64,000 nt of DNA from Cheiracanthium punctorium (taxonomy: Eukaryota > Arthropoda > Arachnida > Araneae > Cheiracanthiidae): positions 434,001-498,000 of the forward strand of contig JAWZYV010013019.1 of the NCBI GenBank assembly GCA_038373885.1, given 5' to 3'. The notes below the pieces were generated by a model, which was given only the letters and a program-made list of their open reading frames with translations, did no database searches and had not been told where the DNA came from. Shown piece by piece: positions 11,646-23,142 of the stretch; positions within the stretch are counted from its first letter, which is position 1, and each line of letters begins with the position of its first letter. Position numbers and translations under genes: made by a program.

Positions 11646-12339
11646 GCAAGGTATTCTATTTTCATTCGTGGAGGAGGTGAATTGGTTTTTGCAATCTCTC
11701 TTCTCCGTTGCATGACACACATGATAGAACACTGCTCAAATTCTCCATAGCTGAAATTATCTTGGAGTTTTGCATAGATGACATATGTATATTCGGATCG
11801 AATACTAAAAAATTTCATGCAGGCAACATCCATGTTCGAATTTATAGCGAATGCATTATATTTCATTGAGAGTTCAACGAGATATATAGGGCTGCATTCT
11901 TTCTTTCGAAAGCCTTTTATCTGAGTTATTACAGCTTACAAGCGCTTTATTTATTCGAAGTACAGATTTTTACAGGACGATAATGGGACAAACACAAACA
12001 TCTATGCCCGTGCCAGGAAGGATTCCAATCCGGACCCAAAGGATGGTAGTAGGGTGCGATAGCCACTACACCGCGTGGCGGCTAGCGAGAGCACCAGAGG
12101 TTGGTTCCAATGCAAGTTTTCTAGTTGTTACTGACATTGGACGCTGCTGTACTAAATACATCCTTCGGACTTACGTACTTTAAATTGAGAATTAAATTAA
12201 AAGTCCTCTTTGAATAAAAGAGATATGACAATGGGAAAATTTTATTAAAAGATAATTCACAACGAATGGCACACGAACAAAAAAATCTCTCTCCGCGTTC
12301 GTACGATACCGTTATACTGTATAAGAGGAATATTTATAC
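11427..12339. repeat. (TA)29 microsatellite and flanks
   Basis: An uninterrupted TA tract covers 11583-11640. The overlapping open frames on both strands are produced by this repeat and are not genes. The flanks hold no gene I can support. A tRNA-like segment lies at about 12028-12092 (separate entry). Confidence 0.85.
12028..12092 (-). repeat. tRNA-like SINE head
   Basis: On the minus strand there is an A-box-like GTAGTGGCTATCGC and a B-box-like GGTCCGGATTGGAATCC at roughly tRNA spacing. Acceptor and T stems do not close, so this is a tRNA-derived SINE head or tRNA relic. Confidence 0.4.
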
Positions 12340-12715
12340 TTTTACCAACAAGTTTGAGAGATGTTTATGATTTCCATTTGTTTGTCCGTCCTGTTGTCCA
12401 CCCGTCCAGTGTTCTAACTGATATAAATATATAGATTTGTGCGAAATTATATGTTTTTTCTATGTACAGTACCATGTACCCTATTAAAAATGGTGTAAGT
12501 AGCATTTATAGTTCTTTTACAAGAGAAAAAAAAAGTCAATACATTGCACTCTACGGGCAGTCATTCTTGAAAACGTAATTAGAGATATTCGGTTTTTTGA
12601 AAGAAAATAAAGTTGGCATGCATATTATTAAGGCTCTCAAAATAATACTCTCTTGAAAATAGTGTCTGCATTATTAATATTTCTTCTACAGGAACACTCA
12701 AAATAATTCCAACAC
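12340..12715 (+). repeat. Interspersed repeat family R, copy 1
   Basis: It shares GTACCATGTACCCTATT, an AATGGTGTAAG-like block and TTTATAGTTCTTTTAC with 62768-63010 (plus) and, inverted, with 54490-54635 and 55540-56000. It is non-coding and its class is unknown; it co-occurs with family S at two loci. Confidence 0.6.
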
Positions 12716-13512
12716 ATTACAATACAATCTGTGGCATTTGAGAAACACTATACATTTCTAGCACAGGACAATGAGTATAAAATTTTTATATTCTTCAATT
12801 AAACGATGGAAAAGAATTTTAAAGGTCTCTTAAAGGGTCTCATAAAATTACATTTATAGTGATAATGCAACATTATCTTATCCCCGAAAACTCGACAGAT
12901 TTAAGAAAAATACATCGCCAAATTTGGCGCAAAAAAAAGATTGTTGTGTTGGAAAGTGTTTTATAATCAATGCGTTTGGCACGATTTATCTTTCTTGTTG
13001 TTTACGTGACTGTGTTATGTATTATATATGTCCATGATCAATATTTAAGAAATAAAAGCCTACGCCAGTGTTTTTCGGGGATACCCGTTGTTAGTGTTAA
13101 GCTTGCGCTAAAAATTCTTTATCGCAAAAATACAATTGAAGCATTCTCAGTCGTCACTGGCTGCTCTGAAAATGAAATCCCTTGCGCTGAAATAGCAAGA
13201 ATAAAATTTCACCGCCTTTCTTCCTCTTGAAGAGGCGGACATCGATTTTCCTCTCAGTCTTCTTTTATTTGTACGGATAAAAAGTCCGAGTGATTCTCTA
13301 CGGCAAAACCAGAAACAACAAAGTTTCGGTTCAATAAACGAATATAGACTGTGCCATTTGAAGTGCGGTACGGCGAGGTAATATACTGTATATTATTTTA
13401 TTAGTCAACAAGAAAGACAAGCCATGACAAACACATCGATCGTAAAACACTTAACCTATGCAATTGTATACCTTGTACTTACAAAATATGATGCCGATAC
13501 ATATAAACCCGC
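12716..13512. other. No supported gene
   Basis: An 86-codon plus-strand frame (12970-13230) starts with a hydrophobic segment. It has no recognised domain, no signal of splicing and no second copy here. I treat it as unassigned. Confidence 0.3.
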
Positions 13513-13898
13513 AGAGTTAGATGCGAAAAGCTTTAAAAATTGAAAATTGTCACTAATGAATTAAAATATTTTATTTTTAAAATTGTCTTCAAATTATTAC
13601 TAATTTTGTGTGGGGGGGAGGGTTAATTAAAAGTGGGGGATGTTGGTTTTTAAATAAATACTTGCAGTTAATGTATGAAATAAAGTTAAACGTGGGCACA
13701 ACATCACTGAAAAGTTGATTAATTATTTATGACTCTAACGTGTTATGTTGATAGTGGGCTTGCGTTGTATTGGCAAGTGCTAGTGTTTTAACATTATAAG
13801 AGAGTCATAAACTTCTATAATCTATAGGTCACTATAAACGAGTTTAGCAGTATTTGTAACCCCAACCCCACCTAAACCAAATCCTGGGTGCTCCACTG
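13513..13898 (+). mobile_element. hAT-type MITE, left-truncated copy
   Basis: This is homologous to the complete copies at 30276-30709 and 34114-34543: it shares AAAGCTTTAAAAA, GAAAATTGTCACTAATGAATT and the right end ATCCTGGGTGCTCCACTG. The left end (CATAGGCGCACCC in the others) is missing. Confidence 0.7.
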
Positions 13899-14394
13899 AT
13901 GTACTTACGAAATATGATACATATTTGTTGCGTTTTAAAGCAGCAAAATATATACTAATAATTCCTACTCAAAAAATATATAAATAAATAGTAACTTCAA
14001 TCCGAACCGTTAAGACCGGGTTTTGAGTTCTAACCAGAAGAACTACCACAAGTCTATCATAGAGTATCAGTGACCGATAGTTCTCACTCACGTATAGTCA
14101 AACTCTTAAGATAAATACTTAGTACTTTCCTTTTGGTGCTAACACGATGAGTGCCGAATAACAGAAATGAGAATTTTTGTACCTGTTAGTGTCGGCACTG
14201 GGACCGATCAACCAATCAAAACACTCGACTTTCTCCCCTTTTTCTTAAACGAAGGCATTGTCTTCAGAATATCCGCAGGGCGCGGATATTCTGGAGAAGC
14301 TCGCGCTCAAAGGGTTAAAACACATATTTAAATATTAATGAAAAACAAATAAAAAATGAAAATGACCAAAAATATATTTATCTAATACTTAAAT
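13899..14394. other. Unassigned DNA with an orphan TTAA-type end
   Basis: AAAGGGTTAA at about 14309-14318 resembles the right end of TTAA elements, and an internal hairpin (GAATATCCGC...GCGGATATTC, about 14267-14291) lies just inside. I could not find a matching left end. Confidence 0.35.
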
Positions 14395-14640
14395 TCATAG
14401 GCGTAACATATAAAGGGCAAGAGGTCACAAATGACCCTCCTCCCCCCCCCCCCCCACCTAAAATTCAAGAAAATTCAGATTTCGCCTATTTGAAAATAGT
14501 GTTTTCTACAAACATTTTGCCCCTCAATTTTACATGCTAATCTACACCAATGCTTAAGGATCTTAGGAGCAGAGGGTATGGGAGGGGTTAGAAAAAAACT
14601 GAAAAACAAAACCATCCTGGGGCATTACGCCCCGCCGCCT
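14395..14640. mobile_element. Possible degraded hAT-type MITE
   Basis: The left CATAGGCGTAACAT and the right inverted GCGTAATGCCCC share a GCGTAAT-like core around a poly-C interior, as in the nearby hAT-type MITE families. No 8-bp target duplication is visible. Confidence 0.3.
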
Positions 14641-15699
14641 AGTCAATTCGCCTGGCTAGGGGCCTGGTTCCAACTGCTGCACAGACAAAAGAAAGCTATT
14701 GCTTTATTTCGGTAAAAGTATACTATCAATCGATAGAGAAATTTTTATCTGGGGTTCATCAAGCAATCTAAAAATTTTAAATAGATACCAGAATGACCGG
14801 AAAATAATGTTTTTACGAAAGTGAATAATTCGCCTACGCAAAATTACTGAAGCCAATAATACAAAATTTAGCTTTGTACGTGAGTTTTTAATGGGTGGCG
14901 GGATAGGGAACCAAAACGTTCAATTAAGATATCCCTCATGATCTCTAAGAAAGAAAAAAAGAGGAGAGAGATCCATGAAATTCTTGCTGCAGAATATAAC
15001 GCTATCGAATACCTAAAAATAAATTTCAGAACATGAATATTGACCTCCGCGGAGGCTAGACGTGAAAAAAAATATATAATATACACAATTCTTGCTTTAA
15101 AATGTAACAATTATGAATTGTTTAGATCTTGTTTGTAATCAAAACTTGTTGAAAAATTATTTCTTTATATTTTATGTTAAAAAAAAAAAAAGCATTGCTT
15201 TCCGGTATAGCTAATGTAATTATATTTTAGTTTAAATGATATTTGAGCCCATCCATAGCGACTTTATTTCGGATTGTACAATTTTACTTTATTAATTATA
15301 AACTATTATATCCTATATATTTAGAAAACTCATATATTGGAGCAATCAATATATGTTTTGTCGTGAGAATCAGTATATTTAAAAAAACCCAAAAATAATT
15401 TTTGGCGCTATTTGTGCTAAGAGCATTCAAATTATCAGCTAACATTGTTATAAGTGAACTTGAAGGAAACGTCTACTAAATTCCACTTTGCAATCTATCA
15501 TATTCAGAAGCAGCAGCTAAGCGTTGATGCTGTCCTTATTTGCTAACCTGTTCGATTTTCTGTGTAGACTGAGGAAATTTTGTAACGGGGTATTTAAATC
15601 TTTAAAAATTATTAAACTCATGAAAAAATAATTGTATTGAAATTTTTAAAGTTAAATCTCAAAAATAAGCATGCAGGAGCTTCAAAAATTTATAAATTA
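14641..15699. other. AT-rich DNA, no feature seen
   Basis: There is no repeat, terminal structure or coding signal that I can support. Confidence 0.5.
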
Positions 15700-16128
15700 A
15701 TACAGACTGTGTTTTATAATTAGAGGGACAAACTTTCAGGAGAGGTAGGATACACCAAGACGGTTCAGAATCAAATAAGCAATGTGGGGTCGGAAACGTC
15801 GTCTGCTAATAATCACTCTGGGGAAGTTCTTTAAAAAAACGTTTCATAAAGAATGGGCTCTCCTCCGACAATTTCATCGATGTAATGGGGGAAAAACTAT
15901 CTGAATTAACAATTTTTATCATATGCAGTCTGTGAAAGATGCATTCGTTTTTGAAAAACCGTCGTCAGAAAGTTCTCTATTACTTGAATACTTCCTCTAA
16001 TCTAAAGTGATATTAACAGGTACATGAAGACGACGTTTCCAACCACACTTTGCAATGGGATTCTGAATTGTCTTGGTATATTCTACCTCTCCTAGAAGTT
16101 TTTTCCTCTAATTTTGAAACACCTTGTA
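15700..16128. mobile_element. TA-flanked foldback MITE with ~100-bp TIRs
   Basis: The segment 15702-15803 is the inverted counterpart of 16030-16126. Outer ends resemble CAAGGTGTTTCAAAATTAGA, with inner landmarks GAGAGGTAG, ACCAAGAC and GGAAACGTCGTC in both arms. TA flanks both ends. The form fits a Tc1/mariner-type MITE. Confidence 0.75.
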
Positions 16129-16667
16129 CATAAAGACAGAAAACATTAAACCAGTGGCGTATAAACAGCTTATTACTCTGGCAGAACTGAAGACGTGTTC
16201 AAGTTCGAATTTATTTATAATTATTATTATTTTCAATGTAAAAGTAATTTGAACTTTAATTATGACCTGAACAAAGTTATCGAAACCTAATACACAAAAA
16301 TATACTTCTGGCATTACTGGCTATCAGCGCTTTCTTGAAATAAAATTCGATTAAATGAACTGCTAAACGCTGTGGCGAAATCCACGTCAAATTTCTGCCT
16401 TTGTTGAAGAGGTAAAAAGTAATTTTGTTTCGATTTTTATTAGTGTTGGAGGGCTAATAACTTCAAATGCAAGGAAAAAAGAAAATTGTACATTCATAAA
16501 GCGGAAGCATTCTTATAGCATTCTTGCAGATGCCAGGAGAGATTATTAAATTTCGAAGATAAATTTTACGGGCAATTCATCACTTTTTTCCTAGAAGTCC
16601 CGTAAAAAAATGTGAAAGTTTCATCTGGCACTGTGCCATCATTAAGTAATTTTGTGGAAAATATAGA
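16129..16667. other. No feature seen
   Basis: AT-rich unassigned DNA. A minus-strand 68-codon frame (16108-16314) overlaps the MITE edge and lacks any domain signal. Confidence 0.5.
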
Positions 16668-17495
16668 TACAAGGTGTGTTCCACGAAGGACTTGTGGACT
16701 AAGAAAATACATAACTCAAAAACATTGATAGAAGAATGAAACCAGCGGTATGTTTATCAATAAAAGCCTTAAGAATTTGATAGAGAAGAAATAAAATTTT
16801 ACTTACAAATTACACCTATAGATAGCGCTGCAAGCGGCAGTATTAACCTAAGGAAATCCTCCTGCCTCCCTTGAAGAAAGTCTGCGTACGCTACTGCAAC
16901 AACCATTGGATGATTGACAGGGTACGGCATGGTTTATGCAAGATGGGGCTCACCAACACTGTACACAATACAGTTTTGATTTTCTGGACGAATGTTTGGA
17001 TTTCTTTTCTCTTGTTTTAGTTAGACAATGAATGATCAATGCTGCTTTATGAAAGAAAATTGAGAAAATAATTAATAAACACTAGCTATGTTCCTCATAA
17101 TGCTCATACGTTTTTTCTTGGTTGTTACGTTGAACAATTCGACCGTTATGGGTAAAAGGCATGAATTGACTCTTGTATTTTCTCTATTTCACCCCCTTCC
17201 TCAACCACCGGATTTTTTTTCTGGCTACGCCCCTGGCGCCTAGTGTAGAAGATGAGCATATTGAATCTGTTTTGACGTTCTTGGTTGTTCTCGGTCTCGA
17301 AGCTCTTTTTCTGGAATCCCTATTGCCGCTTATAGCGTCATCTATCGGTGAAATTTGCAACTAAATTTTGTAGTTTCTGTGTCAAATTCTTATGGTTTTT
17401 TTAATTAACATACAACTTGCTTCATGTTTCTATCTATCACCGTTTTTGAGTAACTCATTTTCTAAGTTCGGGGTTTTTTCGTGAAACACCATGTA
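16668..17495. mobile_element. Tc1/mariner-like element with ~175-bp TIRs
   Basis: TA flanks ends CAAGGTGTGTTCCACGA (16670) and the inverse of CATGGTGTTTCACGA (17493). Inverted similarity continues about 175 bp inward, with ACTCAAAAAC, TAAGAATTTGA and ATAGATRRCGCTRYAAGCGGC in both arms. The interior contains a transposase scrap (16930-17004) and, further right, foreign DNA: a segment repeated at 17860-17965 and an orphan hAT-type end at 17221-17235. Confidence 0.75.
16930..17004 (+). pseudogene. mariner-like (WFMQDGA) transposase fragment
   Basis: A 25-codon in-frame scrap begins WFMQDGAHQH and continues to a FDFLDE motif. WFMQDGA..H followed by ..YL/FL is the block around the second catalytic Asp in a group of arthropod IS630/Tc1/mariner DDE transposases; the Asp of QDGA is retained. 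The expected PP..SPDL block with the third acidic residue is absent here but appears in the relic at 50346-50393. The rest of the gene is gone. It lies centrally between the long TIRs, as expected for a deleted autonomous element. Confidence 0.6.
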
Positions 17496-17965
17496 TCATT
17501 TTTTTTAAACTGAGGGAAAGTTTTGACTAGTAGTTATCTATTTTTATGCCTAACATCAAATCGTTAGAGTCATTTTGTTTTTCAGCGAAACTATGACACA
17601 ACAAGGAGTTAAAAGTAGCACGATGCATGTGTCTTTTATAACCTTCATTTACTAAGTAAATTTATTAATAATAATTGATGATTAATGCAGTATAAAAATT
17701 TAAGCTTTACAGTTTTCTAATACTAATAATAACGATCAAGACCGAGATTTAGTGTGTGGGAGTCAGAATCTCAATTTTGAAACAACGATTGTATGAAATA
17801 TGACATTTAACCTTTTATCTATGAAATGAAGAATTGTCCAGAATATCAACTTGAAACTGTTTCTTTTCTCTTGTTTTAGTTAGACAATGAATGATCAATA
17901 CTAATTAATGTAATATGGAAGAAAATTGAGAAAAGAATTAATAAACTCTAGCTATACTCCTCGTG
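16999..17965 (+). repeat. Direct repeat of ~100 bp at 16999 and 17860
   Basis: The segments at about 16999-17100 and 17860-17965 share CTCTTGTTTTAGTTAGACAA, then TGAATGATCAAT, GAAAATTGAGAAAA and AATTAATAAAC. The first copy lies inside the mariner-like element and the second outside it. This could be an independent repeat or a rearrangement. Confidence 0.7.
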
Positions 17966-18893
17966 GCTGTTTCATAAGCAATATATGAATCTTTCTCAAT
18001 CATAAACAAAACAGAAGAAGTGAAATAATACTTTGAATAACACACTTTTGAGAAATCTAGTCTTTTAATCATAAAACCAACGTTTGAAAATTCACTAATG
18101 CTCATATTTTTTTCGTGGGTTCGATATGATTATAAAGTGAGATAAACGCTAAAAGATCGAACATATAGTAATGATGCAAGCTGGTTAAATTAAGTATTTG
18201 GTAGGGATTTTTATATATGGTTACGTTGAATTAATGAATACATATATATATATATATTAATAATTTTATTTTTACGGTACTTCTAAGCAATGCCAACAGA
18301 TGCGTTACAGATTTTCATTTAAAGCTCATTTCATAGAAGTTCATGTGGATTTTCTTTGTATTAAAGATATAACCAGCAGAAGAAAGTGGGGAAAAATAAA
18401 TATTCTAATGGTGTGGTAGGTTGAAAAAGTTTTACTGAAGTAGTTACGATTTTCGTTACCTAACAATAACACAATAAAACTGTTCTTAGAAAGACACTCC
18501 AATGTCTACTGTACCATTTTTAATGTTTTTTTTTTCTTATAATTTGACACAAATAACCTAACCTTCAACATTTTAAAAATTACTGCTACGTAACGAAGCT
18601 GCCCCCTTTCTTTTTACAGCAGCTGCCTCATATTTTAACGCATGTTAAATAACTTACGCACCTCTCCATTTTGTCCCAATTTTTAAATGAACAGCTGCGG
18701 AAACTAGTTATCACGGAGCAATCTATTACGATTCGTGATCGGCAAATGAACATCAATCTCACGCTGCGAGTGGAAAAGTTTTCATTTGCGATATATAGAC
18801 CATTAATTTACTCTGTACCACGAAAAATCTAGGCAACAATGAAATTCATGCGAGCTCTCTGCAGCGTTAACGTTATCAAACAGTCCATGCATT
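17496..18893. other. No gene seen
   Basis: Apart from the second direct-repeat copy (17860-17965) and a short TA run at about 18241-18257, this is unassigned AT-rich DNA. Confidence 0.5.
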
Positions 18894-19475
18894 GCTCACG
18901 AATTTGCGCCATTTCTTCGTTAGGTTAATCTTCGAAACTCCTGAAATCTTTGGTAAAAGATGCAAGAATCGATCACAAAGCTTCTCTTTTGGTGCGCTAC
19001 GGAGGAGGGGGGGGGGGATTTGTTCAGGAGCATTTTGTTCGCAGGGACCCGGTTTCAGAATCAGTAAAAAAAATTCTTATTTTTGACGGACCGAAAACCA
19101 TCACGCGTACATCACGTATACAATAGAGTCTTGACTTTCGCAAGGGATGTGTGGATTTTTCGAGGCACATGCACAACTATTTTAGACACTTATAAACAGC
19201 CTTCAAACTGTTTTGAATTTTCCCTAATTATTCATTATTATTTCTTATCTAAATTAATGAATAAATGAATGCTGGCGTATCTTAATTTTAGCGAAAAATC
19301 TCGCATTGTGGGCAAGGAGTAATATCCAAGCGAATCGAGTGCACATTCCAGCGAGATTCGAGTAAAATCCATGCATATACTCATGACTCTGCGCCATTTT
19401 TAGTTAAGTTAATCTCGAAACTTCTCAATTCTTAGATAAAAGATACAAAAATCGATCGCAAAGTTTCACTCCAGT
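18894..19475 (+). repeat. Duplicated ~95-bp segment, period ~485 bp
   Basis: The segments 18894-18985 and 19380-19475 share TGCGCCATTT, TTAGTTAA/TTAGGTTAATC, CGAAACT, AAAAGATRCAARAATCGAT and CRCAAAG. A poly-G run at about 19007-19017 lies between. Nothing here supports the open frames on the plus strand. Confidence 0.55.
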
Positions 19476-19740
19476 TGTGCTGCCTGCTGCGGAAAAAATT
19501 CTCGCCGATCAGTAGTTGAGAAACATTGGTCTATACATCAGTGTTTCCCAACTACTGTCCAGCGAGATTTTACTAACTGTCAACGTATATCAAAAAATAA
19601 TCGCGCCACAAAATTTTTGCAAAGTTGCAGCCTCTGCTGACCATAGATTCAGAAAATATTATTGGGATGACTCTCCAATCCCCACAGATTGTATTTTATC
19701 CTCATGAGAGTATTATTCTAGAAAGATGTTTTATGTGACT

Positions 19741-20415
19741 GTTTTTAACAGGGGCGTAGCCATCCCTGATATGAGTAAACGTAGGATATGGAGAAAAATA
19801 ATTATTTATGGATAATTTTGAAAGCTTCCCTAGTTATCTGCATGGTACATTTGAAAGTTTCCATGGTTTCAGGAATTTGAAGTTCAGCTATGGACCTAAG
19901 CCAAATTTACTTACACGCTTAAACCCAAAGAGCGAAAAAGAAAACTCGTGGATTCGATTCCGTTTGCATCAAAAGTGCTCTTTAAGTAGTCTTTTTTATG
20001 AGATTTCTCCTCCTCGCTTCGTCTTTTTTCTGAGAATTCCCCTCCTCGCTTCCTGTTCTCCAAAGTACTGATAACGTTTGATTCACGCATATTTCGCTGC
20101 GCCCTTGTAATCGAAAAACGCTCTTACTGAAAACTGCGCCAAAAATCGCTCCGATTGATCGAATTTCGCTCGTTTGGTTTAAGCGTGTATTTTTTCTCTA
20201 ATGCGTATTTTCCAACTGCAAAAATTTTAAACGTGATTTACGATTTTCTTTCTTTTGTTCAATTCATTTTTATATCCGAACATTTTGAGCCCCCCCCCCA
20301 CCCTAAAAAAAAGATATGTTATATAGATTTTTATAAGTTATATGGCATTCTGGTTTTTGAGATCTCAGTCACCCCCCCCCCGAAAAATATGCCCGGCTAC
20401 GTTACTGGTTCTTAA
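19741..20415. mobile_element. hAT-type element with a nested MITE
   Basis: The element 19749-20407 has left end CAGGGGCGTAGCCA and right end GGCTACGTTACTG. The flanks GTTTTTAA (19741-19748) and GTTCTTAA (20408-20415) form an 8-bp target duplication with one mismatch. A TA-flanked element (19914-20187) is inserted inside. The open frames in it are chance frames. Confidence 0.75.
19912..20189. mobile_element. TA-flanked MITE with CACGCTTAAAC ends (copy 1)
   Basis: The left end CACGCTTAAACC (19914) and right end GGTTTAAGCGTG (to 20187) are inverted, flanked by TA on both sides. The same family occurs at 30796-31047. The 274-bp interior includes GATTTCTCCTCCTCGCTTCG-like sequence and is non-coding. 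Confidence 0.75.
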
Positions 20416-20700
20416 CCAGGGCCCGATTAACCTCCAAGGTGACAGGAAGCTCAGTCTCATTTCGGACACCTCCTCCCCATTTTGTTTCGGAAAGGTAATG
20501 TTTTAGTGATTTTCTATGATAAAAATACTTTATTCATTAAAAGGAAATTTCATTGATTTAATGGCTTCCTTTGATAAAATATGTTATTAATTAATTTGAA
20601 ACTTTCTATTGATCTTCATAATAGTTTGGTTTATTGTAACAAAATTTTAGAGTATTTTTGAAGTAAAACTTCTTTAGGCGCAACTAGAGAGTAACTCAGA
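20416..20700. other. No feature seen
   Basis: AT-rich unassigned DNA between the hAT-type element and the tandem array. Confidence 0.5.
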
Positions 20701-22620
20701 TATTTTTTCTGACGGAAGTAACGCTCACGTGGTTTTGGAAAAGCGGAAGCTGCCTGCGATCGAACCCAACCAGCAGGCGAAAACTACGGTTTAAGAACAC
20801 GGTGATAGAAAAACATGAAGAAATGGAACCTGCAATCGAGCCAAACTAGCAGACGAAAACTTCATTTCAAGAGTACGGAAACAGAATAATACTTCTAACA
20901 AAACCAGCAGAGGAAAACAAAGGTTTAAGAACACTGCCATAGAAAAACGCAATAATAGACCCTATGTGCATTCGATACCAACCAACAGAAGAAAACACCA
21001 GTTTAGGAACACAGTTAAAGAAAAATACCACAACATAGACATTCTCTCGATTCAAATCCTACGGAAAAACGTTTTAAGAAAACAGTGAAAGAATAATAGT
21101 TCAACACGGACACTTCCTGGATGCTAACCTAAGGTGACCATATTTCTAAACAGTATTTTGGGGACAAATCAAGCGTTGTCCTGGAATCCAAGGAAAACTT
21201 GGGGACACTAGAAAATATCTTTGGGGACTTATTCGAGGACACAACATATTACCATGCTAATAGCTCTTTATATCAATTGTGTATTCTTATTTCTAATAAA
21301 TTAATGGAAGTATTTATAAATATTTATTTAAACCAGAAATACGAAAGGAAAACCATGTTGAAATATTGCAATTTATTCATAATTTAATACTTGGCATAGT
21401 ATTTGTATTTTTCAGAAGACATTGCTTTTTACATTGGCTCGTTTTGTGATTATTTTTCATGAAACCTTTTACACCCTCTAAAAAAAGTATTCGAGTGCAA
21501 GAAAAATTTCGTACTTCAATTTCATATTTAAAGCATGGTTGTTCCTGAAAAGTGATTAATCATTAACAAAACTGAAATGGGAAATTTGACTCATAGTCGA
21601 ATACTTTATTGAATGTCTGTACACGCTACACATACAATGACAACAAACGTTTTCAGAGATCGAATTTCATTGTTTCTCTGAGTAGAAGGCGCTTTTAGTT
21701 GTTTTATTTTTCTTATTTCTTCAATTTTTTCTGAAAGAAATAAACTAAACGGAAACTTTCAGGGGAAAAAAGTACAAATCTTTAAATTTGGGGACTTTTC
21801 GCGTCCCCAAGAAGTCAAGGTATTTTTAGGGACAAAGTAAAAAAAAATCTATATTTGGGGACTGTCCTCGAATTTCGAAGACGTATGGTCTCCTTTATGC
21901 TACCCCGACATCCAGACGGAACAACGGTTTAAGAACACGGGTATGTAACACCACAAAGAAACAAACACTGGCTGCAAACGGTTTAAGAACAGAATAAAAT
22001 AATAACAAATGGACACTCCGTGGATTCTAACCCAACCTCAAGACGGAGGCGGTTTAACAGGGGATGGAACACCACAAAGAAACGGACCCTGGCTGCAATC
22101 AGTCCCAAGACAGACCCTGCAGTTTAAAAACACGGATGCAGAATAATAATTTGAAACCTATCAACAGACGAAATCAACGCTTAAGAACACTGTGATAGAA
22201 AAACACACAAAAAAAATGTACACTACCTGCATTCGAACCCAACAAACAGAGGAAAACATCAGTTAAAGAACACAGTTAAAGTATAATACTAGACTATGGA
22301 CATTCCCCCATTCAAACCCAACCTCCAGACGGAACAATGGCATAAGAAAACAGTTAAAGAATAATACTACAACATGGACACTTCCTGGATTCTAACCCAA
22401 TTTCCAGACGGAACAACGGTTTAAGAACACAGGTATGGAACACCACAAAGAAACAAACCCCGGCTGCAAACGATTTAAGAACACAGTTAAAGGATAATAC
22501 ATGGACACTCCCTGGATTCTAACCCAACCTCCAGACGGAACAACGGTTTAAGAACACGGGGACGAACACCACAAAGAAAATGAATCTGGCTGTTACTGAA
22601 TCCAACGTCAAAGAAGTTTT
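20700..22620 (+). repeat. Diverged tandem array, 65-75 bp units
   Basis: Units are marked by variants of GGTTTAAGAACACRG, preceded by YCCAGACGGAACAA and followed by AAAGAATAATA, GGACACT and CCTGGATTCTAACCCAA (for example near 20790, 20928, 21002, 21072, 21927, 22050, 22180, 22260, 22420, 22477 and 22547). At least 14 units are recognisable. The array is split by the hAT-type MITE at 21130-21897. It is non-coding. Confidence 0.8.
21122..21905. mobile_element. hAT-type MITE inserted in the tandem array
   Basis: The element 21130-21897 has left end TAAGGTGACCATA and inverted right end TATGGTCTCCTTTA. Flanks TGCTAACC (21122-21129) and TGCTACCC (21898-21905) are an 8-bp target duplication with one difference. 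The array sequence (CTGGATNCTAACC) continues on both sides, showing that the insertion is younger than the array. Confidence 0.75.
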
Positions 22621-22719
22621 ACTTCAATCGCGCGTAAAGATTACATGCACACACTTTTTTTTTAAATTACTTTAAAAAGTAAAGAAAAAACATTAACTTA
22701 CTGGAACATTAAACTTTAT

Positions 22720-23001
22720 TTAACCGTATTTTCCATTAGACAAGGCTTTTTCCGGGAATTCTTTGTTTGTTTTGATGACATCATAAAAATTCCAACATGG
22801 AAGTTCAGAATTAATTTTGACATTTAGAAGATGTTTAACATTACATATTGAGTTTACCCCTGTCTGCCGACCAAATGTTCCCCATAAAACTCTCTCAACT
22901 AGAGCAGATGTCCCGGGCAAAGATATCGCAAACTGAACCAATTTAGAAATGTTGCGACATGAAGTATCAAGACTTAAAAATAGCTTTTCACTTCTCTTCA
23001 T
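22720..23001 (-). pseudogene. hAT transposase C-terminal dimerisation remnant
   Basis: This 93-codon minus-strand frame carries the hAT C-terminal dimerisation signature: LVQFAISLPGTSALVERV near residues 21-38, where hAT family members typically read LPGTSA.VERVFS, followed by a short disrupted loop and then LLNVKINSELPCWNFYD, matching the usual L..K.NF.LSC.EFY block. The region between (WGTFGRQTGV) does not match the expected tryptophan/RL segment and is probably decayed. The catalytic RNase H-like core is not visible upstream and no terminal repeats were found, so this is a truncated hAT relic. Confidence 0.7.
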
Positions 23002-23142
23002 TAAAAATCTTTACAATAACTTGAAAGATCATTAAATGATCAACATCAGTTTTTTTGGTGTGTGCATTTTTAAGTATCACAAGATCTGACTCGGCAGAAC
23101 ACCTTCGTATCAAACCAAAACCTTTACTAATTTACACTCAGT

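Noticed and set aside
11423..11866. 147-codon minus-strand ORF and overlapping plus-strand ORF
   Set aside because: Both read through the (TA)29 microsatellite, giving alternating Tyr/Ile; no domain on either side.
13470..13920. Target duplication TTGTACTT/ATGTACTT for the truncated MITE at 13513
   Set aside because: Similar flanks exist, but the left MITE terminus is absent, so the pairing cannot be verified.
16999..17965. LTR retrotransposon with ~100-bp LTRs
   Set aside because: The direct repeats lack TG...CA ends, a primer-binding site, a polypurine tract and any gag/pol coding; the first copy lies inside a mariner-like element.
20700..22620. CRISPR array
   Set aside because: The repeats are diverged, of variable length and contiguous without spacers, and the DNA is eukaryotic.
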